32,086 nt of DNA from Plakobranchus ocellatus (taxonomy: Eukaryota; Mollusca; Gastropoda; Plakobranchidae), in NCBI GenBank assembly GCA_019648995.1, contig BLXT01007668.1:357914-389999 (forward strand), read 5' to 3'. The translations under genes and the position numbers were made by a program. The notes beneath the pieces are model-generated. The model was not told the DNA's origin and searched no databases. It saw nothing but the letters and a program-made list of their open reading frames with translations. Shown in pieces: positions 1 through 12,500 of this stretch (positions are counted from its first letter, which is position 1; each line of letters opens with the position of its first letter).

Positions 1-63
1 TAGACTGAATATAGGATTATTGGGTAAAATAAAGCGTAATGTTGGCAGGTCTGCTTCTCATGC

Positions 64-87
64 TAATAATAATAATAATAATAATAA
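64..87. repeat. (AAT)n microsatellite
   Basis: About eight copies of a TAA/AAT trinucleotide, uninterrupted. Confidence 0.9.
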
Positions 88-269
88 CGTTTTCATTCAC
101 GCACTGACGCAAAGCTTTCAGCCAGCCAACACAAAGGAAGAGTGGAGAGTCAAATCGCACACCTGCATTGTCTCCTAAGCTAGCCCAACGGTATGCACGG
201 ACTGCTCAAGGCGAGTGATAAAATTGATAGCATTTGGCAGTGCTGGATGGGAGTCAAAGTTAAAGGTAT

Positions 270-449
270 TGTAGGATCGGCTCCAATATCTCGCCAATAG
301 GCCCAAGGCCTATCAAAGGGAGAGAAAAAAGAAACTTCCGCACGAGGCCATACAAATAAAAAAAAAAGTCAAATGAAAATCGGATTTTGGGGGGTTAGTT
401 TTGTTTTTCCCGATTTCCCGACCCGCGGGGACCCGGCGGGGATCCTACA
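270..449. repeat. GC-rich element with 9-bp inverted ends
   Basis: The segment starts TGTAGGATC and ends GATCCTACA, a perfect 9-bp inverted pair about 180 bp apart. The right part is unusually G+C-rich (ACCCGCGGGGACCCGGCGGG) for this genome. No clear target-site duplication flanks it. It may be a small non-autonomous transposon copy, or the inverted ends may be coincidental. Confidence 0.35.
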
Positions 450-464
450 GCAAATACTAGGCAT

Positions 465-1070
465 TTATTTTTTTATTCTACACTGAAGGAAAGGTTTTTA
501 CCAACACCCCATCCAGTTTCTTGCTTTTCCTGATCCGATACTCCTGCTTTATACAGTAACATTAATTTGTTAACAAAGAAGCGATGCTGAATTACAAGCT
601 GAAGCTTGATGGCTTCAGTCATTTATGACTAATAATGTTTAATGAAGTTTATATCCTTGTACGCGTCAATTTTTCTTGTTCATTTTTGATTCTACACTGA
701 GGGAAAGGTTTCCACCAACACCCCATCCAGTTTCTTGCTTTTCCTGATCCAATACTCCTGCTTTATACAGTAACATTAATTTGTTGCGATGCTGAATTAC
801 AAGCTGAAGCTTGATGGCTTCAGTCATTTATGACTAATAAGGTTTAATGAAGTTTATATCCTTGTACGCATCAATTTTTCTTGTTCATTTTTTATTCTAC
901 ACTGAAGGAAAGGTTTCCACCAACACCCCATCCAGTTTCTTGCTTTTCCTGATCAGATACTCCTGCTTTATATAGTAACATTTGTTATCAAAGAAGCCAT
1001 GCTTAATTACAAGCTGAAGCTTGATGGCTTCAGTCATTTATGACTAATAAGGTTTATTTCTTGTTCATTT
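465..1070. repeat. Three tandem copies of a ~205-bp unit
   Basis: Units start near 476, 690 and 895 with TTCTACACTGA(A/G)GGAAAGGT, so the spacings are 214 and 205 bp; the third unit is shorter at its end. Copies are nearly identical apart from a missing 9-bp stretch in the second and scattered changes in the third. Each carries CTGAAGC-TTGATG-GCTTCAG, a perfect 7-bp stem with a 6-nt loop (599-618 in the first). It looks like a young minisatellite or satellite fragment. Confidence 0.9.
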
Positions 1071-1622
1071 CAGATACAATGCAAATGTTTTTTTTATCCC
1101 TAGACTGAATCAAAATGACTACAGCAGCAAATACTTTTCAATTCAATGAATTCATATGACACCTTTTCCATTTCAGTAAAGGCATTTGAAACATTAGCCA
1201 CACCCATTACTGATTTTAATCATTTTGCATTTAGATATTATCTAGAAAATAAAATTTACGCACGAAACAGAACTCCTTTCTCTTTGCACTGAAAGTTTCT
1301 TTCCTCCTTCCCTTCGCCCCTTAAAAAAAAAAATTTAACTCTTTCCAGGTGCTTGTTTTTTTTGGATGTGGACGGAATTCATGCTGAAGAAACAAGAATA
1401 GAGAGGCCTGTCAGTGTCAATATATTGGCATATGTCAGGAATGAGTTAATAAAAAAAGTAATGTCCCAAAAACGAACTGTCAATATTTATGTTAGTCTTG
1501 TAGTTTTTTGATACATGGTTTATTTTTGTTTTTGGCCTAGCTCAAGTGATAATAGATGTCCTCCATAAATTTTGCGCTCATGCCAAGCTCCCTCTAAAGA
1601 TCGTGTATATCTCTGTCCACCT

Positions 1623-1625
<3 letters not shown>
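1071..1625. other. Intergenic, nothing recognised
   Basis: A+T-rich DNA between the tandem repeats and the TA microsatellite. No gene, RNA or repeat could be identified on either strand. Confidence 0.4.

Positions 1626-1690
<65 letters not shown>
1626..1690. repeat. (TA)n microsatellite
   Basis: About 32 uninterrupted TA dinucleotides, lying downstream of the ACIN1 3' end. Confidence 0.95.
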
Positions 1691-1691
<1 letters not shown>

Positions 1692-3386
1692 CAACGGAGT
1701 CTTGGCTAGATGAAACTAGAAAAAAATCAAGGCCTACATGTAAGATGCCTTCCCTAATATTTTATAATTTCAAACTTTACAATGCATGCACCCCCCCTTC
1801 CCCAATCAAGCTTTTGAGAGATAAATGAGCATTCTAAAGTGTAACTAGAATTAGAGGGGTACAGAGGTATCCTGTTTATCTCATCTTACAAATCATTCCT
1901 GTCCACGAGCTCAATGAAACTGGAAACAGTCATCACCTTATAGGTGACCCTAAATTGTTTCTACAGTAATATCCATTTACTAGAAGCAGGCATTTTCATA
2001 TTCATAATAATAAAAAAAAAATGAGTTTCACAATTTTTGACAAAAAGCACTAACAGGTAATTTAAAGCACAACAAACATAAATGCTGCTTTTTAAAATCA
2101 CGATAAATATGCTGGGGAACACTATTTAATATTTTCATAGTTTTGTTTCTTTAATAGCCATTTTCAATTCACATAAAAAAAAAAAAGCATAGAAGTGCAT
2201 AAAATAGCAAATCCACTTTGTGCTTTGAATAGTAGTGTCATTTTAAAATAGGAATTATAATTAATAGACATTCAAACTGAAAAAAAAAATTCCAAGTGAT
2301 CAAAGAGAGCCAAGTATGCTTTTCAAAACCTATTCATGATTCAATAGCAAAAGAAATACATCTTGTGACTAAGCCTACCTGGGCTAAAAGATTTATTTAG
2401 AAATGACATTATCATAAAAAATAGAAACTAATCTCACAAAATCAAAATTATTGAAAAACAGATGGGGGTCTTCAATAAGAGGAGGGAACAACAACCATTT
2501 TATTTGGAAAATAAAAGTGAAATAATTACCAACTGCATCCTGAAATTGATATACTTATGTATATAAAGGCAACCTTCAAAATTATTTCATAAAGTCGTCG
2601 AAAAATAAAATACCCATTATATCTTTGAGAAATAGTCAATATTCCTTAAACCTTACCAAATTGGCAGCTTTTCTAACTGCCATCCCAGTCTATCAGAAAA
2701 AAAAAAAATTCTTTAAGCCTGTCCTAATCAGTTGCATGTCACATGGATCAATTCTTTGAAAAAAAAATGTTTTTTGTTTTGTCCTCCTTTTCACTATTTT
2801 TTTCAAACAGATAAAACTTCATTATCATTGCTCAAAATTATATCTGTATCCAGTTTTTCACAATTATGTTAAATGTGATTTCTGGCTCATTTTGACTGAT
2901 CATGAGACAAGAAATATGTTTATAATAGCATGTCAAGAAAAGAGAAAAATGGGGCTTGTAATGAGGTCTGCAATGGAATAATTTAATACCACAGATATGA
3001 CTTTCCATATGCCTACTTCTTAGATTTTCTAGAAAACTAATGAACGCTGTGATGAAAGAAAAATAAGCCGAGTGATCACAAAATGATAAGTTTGGGATAC
3101 AGGCAAATTGAGTTATACAGGCTCAGCTGTACATTGACATTTGCCCCATCTTTAAGTTACTTTTTTATATCCATGTTTACTGCTCACCAGGATGCTTTTG
3201 ATCTTCTAAATCCACATTTTTTATCGCAGTCTTTTGAGGCAAAAGATATCTTTTGAAGTGACACTAAAATTAGGGGCTTTTGCACTGAAACTTCAAAATG
3301 AAAATAATATTTAAGAAAATAATAAACTATGCTTGCCTTTGAATTACCAGGTCAAAATTTACAAAAAATATTGGCTATGTATAGAT
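1690..3386 (-). other. Presumed ACIN1 3' UTR and downstream DNA
   Basis: A+T-rich sequence with many A and T homopolymers. No open frame longer than chance and no repeat family is recognisable. The part next to 3386 is probably 3' UTR on the minus strand; its end is not determined. Confidence 0.4.
2499..2504 (-). terminator. Candidate polyadenylation signal AATAAA for ACIN1
   Basis: On the minus strand this is the first AATAAA hexamer after the stop codon, about 890 nt downstream. An ATTAAA variant lies nearer at 2982-2987 and another AATAAA further on at 2392-2397. In such A+T-rich DNA these occur by chance, so the actual site is uncertain. Confidence 0.3.
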
Positions 3387-3572
3387 TTATCTGCGCCTCC
3401 TTGATCTACTGCCACTCCGGCTGCGACTTTTACTGACTCTTCCCCTATCTGCACGTCCTCCTCTAGCTCTGTCTCGACTTCGGTCTCTCTCATGGCCTCC
3501 ACTGCGGTCCCTTTCACGACTGCGTTCTCTTTCCCTCTCTCGCTGTTTCTGTCGCTCCAAACGAGCTGCCTC
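3387..3572 (-). CDS. ACIN1: ACIN1 exon 18, RS-rich C terminus and stop
   Basis: This 186-nt final coding exon has acceptor tttctttcag| and stop TAA at 3387-3389 (residues 1145-1205). It starts [19 protein letters not shown] and ends [17 protein letters not shown] before the stop. Human ACIN1 also ends in Arg/Asp/Glu repeats followed by HSRSRSRS. Such a tail is expected to be phosphorylated by SR-protein kinases (family knowledge). Confidence 0.95.
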   Translation of the reverse strand, partial: EAARLERQKQRERERERSRERDRSGGHERDRSRDRARGGRADRGRVSKSRSRSGSRSRRRR

Positions 3573-6500
3573 CTGAAAGAAAAAAAATTTTAAGCTACAG
3601 AGGCATCCTGCTCAACGCAAGCTAGATCAACACATGCTTGGGTATGAAATTTTTTTTCCCCATATCATCAGCATACCAGTACTCTGGAGACTTCCTATAT
3701 CCCCTAAACCCACACCTTGGAATTGGTAGTGACAACCAGTTTAAATCAATAAGATAACCAATTCTGAAGAGGGAAGTCACTTCAATCATTCAGCATGGCA
3801 AAATCACTCAAGCTCTATGCTCTTAGCAAAGAAAAAAAGGTGGGGGTAAAAGAAGAGAAGACTGGTGCTTTCTTGCCCTTACATAAGGAAAGATGAGCTG
3901 TAACATGGACATAAAGAGAGTTCAGGCTGCAGGATCAGTCATGTTTGGGAGGGTGGTGTGTCTGGCCTGTCAAAATAATTCAGCAGCTGGTAAAATAAAG
4001 CATCTTTTGTTACAAGCATAAAGCTTAAGTCAATGCTCTATGTGCTTGATTGTAGTCCCTCCCATTGATGAGTTGCAAATAAAGATAAGCAAAAGCAATA
4101 GTGCAAGATAGCATCGTCTACTGTCCACCGCGTATAGTTTGTTTAGTCAAGGTAAATAATTTTATTTATATAATAAAGCAATAATGGGAAATGACTGTTC
4201 ATTTTTTACTACTTTTTAAAAAAAGCACACTATTCAAGCCTCCAGAGCATTGTGTTCCCACCCTTGAAAAGCCGTAAAGTACAGTTAGTAATAAAAAACA
4301 GCTTCTCTTTGAAGTTCAGATAAAACGTTTATAACTTACATTCATATTTATAACTTCACAACATATCTGAACACTGGATCTAGATGTCTAAAAGCAATAG
4401 ATTAATGAATAAATCTTTATAAAATTTCTTCCTACACTCCAAATCAAAGTTAAATTACTTTGCTAGATATGAACAGCAACAAACTAATCTCCTTGCAATC
4501 AATAAGCATAGATAAATAACTTAAAAAAAAACCCAACTTTTCTCTAAGTGCTTAAAAGCCTTTCATCATAAGCAAAAGGATCAATTTATCTTAAGGACAT
4601 AAATGAGATAGTTCATTGCATTAAATAGTATATAAAAGAAAAAAGTTATGACTATGCACTTAAATGGAGACCAGCAATAAACAGATATCTACTGGCTAGT
4701 TAACAAATAGGACCATTGAAGAGCTTTGTTGTAAACACAATTATGTACAGTCAAGTCTGCTTCACATTCTAGACTTTTAAGTTTCATTGTAATCTCTTCA
4801 AGCTCAATATTAAGCTAAATAGTAGAATCACATTCATAAAAAAAAGTGAAATGAATGAAAAAAAATTGATAAAAATGAGGTAAAATACTACTTATTGTGG
4901 AGATATCATAAAGTTTGTCAATGTCTGCCTAGCATTGCAGTTAACTCAATAGGAGCTACCTCTTTTCCCAAATCAGGTATATGACAATTTTTTTGTAAAG
5001 CCTATTGAATCAAGCAGGAATTATCTACAACTTGTTTGGTGATGAGCCAAGATTTAGAGCCTGAGTTACTAGTGTGTGAACCTGATGGGTCAAGAGCAGT
5101 CTAGATGAACTGTGAAGGGTCCCAGCTTTTGACAGGTGACCCTATTTGACATTAAATTTGTACACCAAAATTTACATGATTTATATTTATAAGCCAATCA
5201 AAGGAAAGATCAAGTTCATCCTTGTGTGTTACAATAGTCCTTTATTTAGCCAATTTACATCAACTTTGCTTTTAAAAAAAAAAAAAAGATGAGTATACAA
5301 TAATATGCTATCAAAGTGAGACAATTTTCACTTTTGAAACTGCTCTAATGGTTGAAAATCTTTTACCCATTAACCAATTTTCAAAATTTAAAATTTGTTT
5401 CTTGCTATCTCATCTACTTATTGATCTAATCCAAATTTTAAAAATACCAAAAAATAAAATTTGGGTTGACAAGCCTATAAAATTACTTACTCTCTTTTTT
5501 AACTCTTCTTTCTCCCTTTCCTCAGCTGCAGCTATTCTTTTCTGTTTCTCTTTCTCTCGCTCCTGTCTCTGAGCAGCTCTTTGCTGGGACTAGTTGATGA
5601 ATGAAAGAAAAATAAAATGTTATTTTACATATTAATAATGGATCAATTCTTCATATTTAGCCAACAGGTTAAAGCTAATCCAGACTAATTAAATGAAAAC
5701 TAGGCCTGAAGTGATGAAAGAAAAAAAAGTGTTCTAAAACATTGCAGAGATAGCAGCAAAAATCACATCATATTTTTTAAAGTTGGAGAGTTTATGGATT
5801 GTATGACTATTATGTTACAACAATATGGTGGAGCTGACTCTGATAGTGAAGGAAGATAGTCTAACTTCATTTAGTCTAAATGAAGCATAAAACTATTCTT
5901 GGTAAAAGAATGTGGCTAGCTGAAGTATTCAATGCAATGTATTGTAATGTCCATAACTCAAACTGATAAGTCAAAGCAAACTGTTAAGACTCTTGCATAA
6001 TATTTCCTTGACATAGATTATAAAATGTTCATGGACAGGTTCTTGACCCTATATCCTCTAGCCCACACACTTCTACAGGGCGTTTTCACCAGGCATTAAC
6101 GATGAATTCTCAAAGAACTTGTGATCACAGGTCAAGCACCAGAAACATCACAATTTGCCTTTCAAAACAAAATAAGCATTGTCTATTTCATCCCAAAGCT
6201 AAGTGGAAAAGCCTCCAGTTATCAACTGAGCACTAAAACAACTATGTGGCTGCTGAAGCAAAACAAAAGCCTGTGGTTATATTATTTAATGAGAAAACTT
6301 AGGAGATGATATTGTGAACTGGATGCTAAAACATTTATGCCAGCAGAAGTCAAGACAATGGTCAGGCATCTCCTTTCTCAACTCATAGACATGTCTCTCC
6401 TAACTAATTATGTCTTGAGGTGCCTTGAGTATAACAATGGTAGGTGATTTCTGCAGAGGGCAAGAACAAAGGGAAACTGTTCCTCCATCCATCAGCAAAG

Positions 6501-9500
6501 CTCTCTTTGTAAGTGAGATGAGACGATAAGCTAATGAATCAAATGCACTGGTGATGAGTAAAGGACAAGCTTATTGACTCTGTTCAGTGCATCAGTTGTT
6601 AATGATGTAAGGTGATGCAATGAACGTCCTCAAAAAAGATGGAATCTTCAAGACTGCAAGCAAACTTGTCACAAGAGCTTGTGTCCCAGTGATAGTCATA
6701 CCATGTACAGCAAACACTCAAAACAACCATCTCTAGCCAGATATTTATGATAAACATTGCACAATTTATTACCCTATCATTTTATAGCTTAGGACTTCTC
6801 ATTAAATTTTGTCTCTTACAATTTAAAGTTTTAACAAAGCTTTTTAAATTTTTACCTTGTATTAAAAGATTATTTTGCATGTTTTCTATTAACCTGCAAG
6901 TACTTTTCTACAAGTCCATCTTTGTCATCCAAAAACTTAACATTCCAAGGAACAATCAAGCGAAGAATATCAGACACTAAACCAGGATATAAACCCAAAC
7001 TCTGGATTAGGCATAATTTATTCAATAAAGGAAGTACTCACATGCCAAACAATTTTTTATGTTGATAATGTAAAGCTATATGGGCCAAACAGCCCCATTC
7101 AGTAGTTCCTTAAGTTTTCTAGTCTGATCTGTGCATTTTGAAAAAAATCTTAAATTATGCACATATACCTTTGTAATGTCTCTCTTTACCTTTCACCATC
7201 ACAGAAATAGGTTAAACAATACATATATATATACACATTTGTTTTAAAATGTATAAAATGCAAATTGTGGCACCTTCAGGCTGATCTCAAGATGTATCTG
7301 TGACAATGTAACATAACTGAGAAGAGAATGCTTTTCAAAAAGGCTCTGAGATAATAAAAAGAAAAAAAAAATCAAGGGAACACAAGCCTCCAATAATGAT
7401 CTTTACAAAAGAAAAGGTAATGCTAGTTTACGCTGCAATGATAAAGATATCAATTACCTGTTCTTCTGTAAGAGGCAGCCAGTAAATACAGGGTGTTGCT
7501 TTAGTTTTTCTGAAGAGATCATCAAGGAGCTTTGCAGGCGGTTCCTCTTCTGCTTTAGGTTCTAAATGGAAAAATAAAAAAAATAAAAAGGATTTACTGA
7601 TGTTTTGATTTTCCCATCAGAAAAATTCAATGAATTTTAACTAAAACCAGCCATTAGTCAGCAGCATTTTAGGCTCTGGAAAGTTATTTGTACAGAATAT
7701 GCATTTACATTTTTGAAAATTATTGAAAAAGACAAAGAAGATTAAAAAAAAAGAACAGCATAGATAAAAACAAATTTAAAGATTGGACAAGAAAAATACA
7801 TTGTGTAATATTGTTTTCACTCAATTTCAATATATAAGCATGGGCCAAAACAAAAAACAAAAAAAAATATGCAAAAAGAAAAAATGTTTATACTCTTTGG
7901 TCTCTTGAAAAGATGATATCCCATGAACAGTAAGCAAAACATAACAACCTTTCTTCAAAGACTCAAACACGGTTGATAAGTGACACACGACATTTAAACA
8001 CCATTCAATATTCAGAGTTCACTGTCTGTGACAAAATATGGAGAACACTCGTAAAAATAAAGGTGCTTCATGGTGCCCTCATGAGTAATACTGCCTGTTC
8101 AAAGAGTTTTTGTCTATGATAGCAGAGAAACTAACGCTAACATAAAAAATATTTATGAAGGTAAAAAAAAAAATCTTTAGATAGATGGAATTAATCTACT
8201 TGCACTACCTTTCTGCTTTTTCTCTTTCTTTTTTTCATCATCTCGACTTGGGTCTCTTCTTTTCCTTTGCTCTCTATCTCTAGATCTTGATCTACGGCCT
8301 GGATGGTCTCTTTCCTTGGATTTGGACCTAGACCTGAGAAACAGAGTTGAAAGAACTACATATTAGCATACAATTTGTTAAAAGTATTTTGTTACAGTGG
8401 ATGGCATTTTGTCTACATCCTGAGTAACAGTATCTAAGGCATGAAAAAGTATAAGCCAATTTGATATAATAATTAAGGTAAAATGGAGCCATCCATAACC
8501 AATCAATTTATATAATGAACAATATTTTCCTAATTTGAATACTTTAAGTAACTGTAGATAGAGATATTTATTTAGAAGTTTGCTCCACGCATAGTGAATT
8601 TTCATATTTCTTTTTGCAATGTCCCTTCCTTATTGCTTTTAACTTCTTCATATCTTTGAAATAAACGAGAGTATCTTCTTTTACATTCTAACCTTATCTG
8701 CTGAGTGTTTCATACAATCATAGATTTTTTATTCTTCCAGAATGTAAATGAAGATTTTCTTTCACAACTCTGAAAAGCCATTTACACTACCCATTTTGTC
8801 TGCCTGATATCAGGCAGATTTTATCTGAGTGATATTTGAGGGATCAAAATCTCCTTGACGTCTGGCAGGCTTTTATTGGCATTTACACTCTACTGATATC
8901 AGGTGAATGTGTTGTAGTGTGTATACAAAATGGCAGACCCTGTACTAGACAATATTTTAGCAGCATATGTTGTTATGTTATGTTGCTCGGAGACCCCCCT
9001 AATTTGAAGCTGCTGGATTCAAATCTGAAGTCATATTAACCATACAACCTACAATAAAGTCTCTACTTTCATTTAACAACTCTCCCACTACCATGCAAAC
9101 AGGACTCTTCTTGATATCCACACCGTGTTGAGTTACATCAGGTGGATGAAAATCTAGATCCTGATTTCAGGTGACTAAGATTGACAACTCTGTGCCTGCC
9201 TAAAATGTACCTGTGTTTTACGCATTTTTCCATTTACACTAGAATTTTGATAGGCCCTTCAGAAATGCTTTATAATCCTACCAATAACTGGTGGATAGAT
9301 CGGTAGGTGTAAATGCCACTTTAATGATAAAAAAACATATATTACAAGAAGTCATATTCAAAAGTCACACATGGTGCTGCCAATACTGCCTAAGTCTGAC
9401 TTAGGCAAAAATCGAATGATACCTTTTTTAGATACATTACTACATAACACATCATCTGATATAAGAAAAAAATTAAAGTGTCAGACCAATTTTTTATAAT

Positions 9501-12500
9501 TGATAATTTCTAATTCTGCGATTTGATTTTGTCCATTATGCCAAAAATGAGTTAGGCAATATTGGCAGCATCATGATGACATGCTCCCCCAAAAAACTAA
9601 GATAGTTAGGAACTATGAAGAAGATTGCCCATATAAAGAAAAAATATTTACAATAATGTACACACAAACAGAAACGATGTGAACACAAACCACCCAATGG
9701 AAATTTCACCTTGATGGCTGTTTCATCTTGTCCTTATCCCACTCTCTTATCTGTTGGGGAGGACGCTCCCTTTCTGGTCTCTCTCCTTCCTTTCGCCTTT
9801 CTACCCGTTCAACTGAAGGTGGCCTTCTTCTCACATCCTTGGAGTCTGTTCTTTCCCTTTCCTCCCTCCCCTGTGGTGCTGGCTCTTTTCTTTGCTCTTC
9901 ATTTGACTCCCTCTTACTGCTCTGTTCTTGCAAATTTTTCCGCATCAAAGCAGGAGGAGGACCCTCACCACCAGATTTTCTATGCAATACCTAAGTAAGA
10001 TTCCAAAAAAACAAAGACAGTGCTGTATGGATTTAAGGTTTGCAAGTTTAAGCATTTTGTTACATTACTTTATTAATCAACATTGAAGAATGCTTATGCC
10101 AAAAAAAAAAAAATATATATAAATATATATATTTGACCGCAATATATTCTTTCTTTTTGATGAATTGTTTTCCGTTTGTAAGATGAAAAATTGCTGCCAG
10201 TAATTCATTACCACTTTGATAGAATATAAAACTTACATCCTCTATAGTTGCATAATCCACAATAAGAATTTTTGGGTTTGACTGTGGCCATCTTGTACCA
10301 TGAAGAGCTGCTCTTGTCTTCACTGCATCTTCTTCTGTTTTGAACTGTTGGGCAAGCGGAAGAACAAATATTATTAGATGACAAAAATCTGTTGTAAAAA
10401 AACAAAACCATCAAAGTCGTAGCGCAATATTTAATTTGAAAATTTTGTTGTAAACAATGGAGCAGTTTAATCCAAAGGTAATACAAGCAAATGATCATAA
10501 GTACACAATGATATTTACCGTGGCCAAACAGTGAGATTTAATATCATTAATCCAGAAATGCTCGTCATCTAGTTCCCCAGTTCTTTTAAGCAGCTCCTTG
10601 AGCTGACGCAAGGTAAAGGGCCTCACTAAGCCAGCTATCCGTAAAACTCTGTCTGGAGGATGCCGTGCTGGAGATAAGTCACCTCTGCCTGGGATTTTTT
10701 CAGGCTCATCTACCACAGGCAGTAATGGTTTGCTTGATCGTGTTGTTGCAATTATTTTTGTGGACTCTGTCAGTTGCACAAACGAGAGAAAGAGGACATG
10801 AAATCATTAATGCAGACATCAATCCATGTGATATGAACAGAAATGAGACTAAAAAAAAAAAAAGAATATTAAGTATTAGGAAAACTGTTAGAACATAGAT
10901 TATTAATTTTTAGTGGTTGAAAAAAAAATAGAAAATTGAGTTACAATAATGTTTTCTTCCATTTTCAATTTTGGGGGGGAGAGAGAATGAAAAGGGTCTC
11001 CAGTAATGTTTATTCCCAAAACTTACCTTTAGCAATGCTATCCTTGGCTGCAGTTTTATTCTCTTTGATCTCTGTTTCACCTGAAGTACCCTTTTTCTTT
11101 TTCACTTTCTTTCCTTCTTTGATCTTCTTTTTCACTCCTTCTTTGGTGACACTTCCAGATGCTGCAGGAGAGCTTGACTTTGCCACCTTTGGGGTGAAAT
11201 AGGTTAATAAAGGTAATGTTTTGGGCTAACAAAAGGACATTTAACATGATTTTTTTAAAAAAAGTTAATCTAATGCACATAGTATTTAGAGACCTCTAAA
11301 AGCTTCTATTATAAAGATGGATACTATCATAGGTGGTCCAGTGGATTAATAAAAAAGAAAGAAAAAAAAGGGAAAAATTAAGATTATAATTAAATAATTG
11401 TAAAGGCAATGAAGAATAGCTAGACTCGGTGAACTTGCTACGTACCAAAACTGTAAATACCTTGGGGCATATCTAGAGTAATACTAACCCACACTCAATT
11501 TTTAAAAACTCCATTGAAACAAATCTAAACCAAGTCTCTGTGAATGTTATCACTTCTAATGACATAATTTTTAAACTTAAACTGTATGAACATTTCTTTA
11601 TTATAAACCTTTCTGTTGATGCTTTTGAACTAATAATATACAATATGCGTTGTATCTAAACCAATACACTCACACACTAGAGAAAACCAAGATTACTATT
11701 ATATAATAACATGCTAACCTTTTTCTTAGCCTCTGTGGTTTTGGTTTCATCAACAGCTTGCTCATCATCCACTTCAATCTTGTGTGTGTCTTGCTCTTCC
11801 ACTTCTAATGTAGAAGCATCACCTGAAGCCTCAACTTTTCTGGCATCTTCATCATCTCCGACAATATCTTGCACATCTGGGTTGGAAGGTGATTTCTGGT
11901 GATACATAAGAGATTGTGGATTATAATTAGGCTAAAAAAAAAATGAAACAGTGCAAAAACAAAAGAAAAAAAAAAGACAAAAATATTTTTAAAATTGTGG
12001 ATTATAAGTAAGGCTAAAAAAGAAAAAATGGAACAGCGCATAAACAAACAAACAAAAAAAAAAAGACAAAAATATAAAAAAAAATAAGCTAAATGAAAAT
12101 GATTAAGGATGAATTAATAACATAGAACAAAAAGTAGAGGTAGAGAGTATACACAAATAATTCTTTAATGACTCTAACATATCCAAACCAAAGCAATGTA
12201 TTTAATATACCAAACTATGAAAAAAGGAATTGAAAATACCTGGATAACAGTTCTTTTCACCTTCACGTCTCGCCGATCTTCCTCTTGCTCATCATAGTCC
12301 AGGGTGTTCACAACCTCTGTTTCCATGTCAAATACTGTCTCTGACAGTTTCACCTCTCCAATTAGATTCTGATAGGAACAAAGCAAGCAAAACACCCAAG
12401 AGCAACATGTAAGTAGTGCAAGTTGTACCGTTAATAAACTTTGACCAATTTAACATCTGTCACAATGCCTTCAGATAAACAAAACAATCATTCTGACCTT

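Larger units (their letters stand above)
8334..9709 (-). other. Intron 14 of ACIN1, repeat-bearing
   Basis: A GT-AG intron of 1376 nt. Much of its middle is made of two inverted-repeat elements (8773-9320 and 9375-9570), described separately. The rest is plain A+T-rich sequence. Confidence 0.75.

Noticed and set aside
465-1070. CRISPR-like array
   Set aside because: The units are ~205 bp and repeated throughout, with no short repeat plus unique spacer pattern, and the DNA is eukaryotic.
5348-5572. 74-codon plus-strand frame rich in Ser, Phe and Leu
   Set aside because: It is antisense to ACIN1 exon 17; the hydrophobic look comes from reading Glu/Lys codons backwards.
8836-9039. 67-codon plus-strand frame
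   Set aside because: It lies inside the MITE-like element, has no family resemblance and no usable start context.
9711-9998. Two overlapping plus-strand open frames of 88 and 95 codons
   Set aside because: They lie antisense to the low-complexity, stop-poor exon 14 of ACIN1 and show no domain.
11711-11902. Plus-strand Ser/Thr-rich frame
   Set aside because: It is antisense to acidic exon 10, with no independent support.
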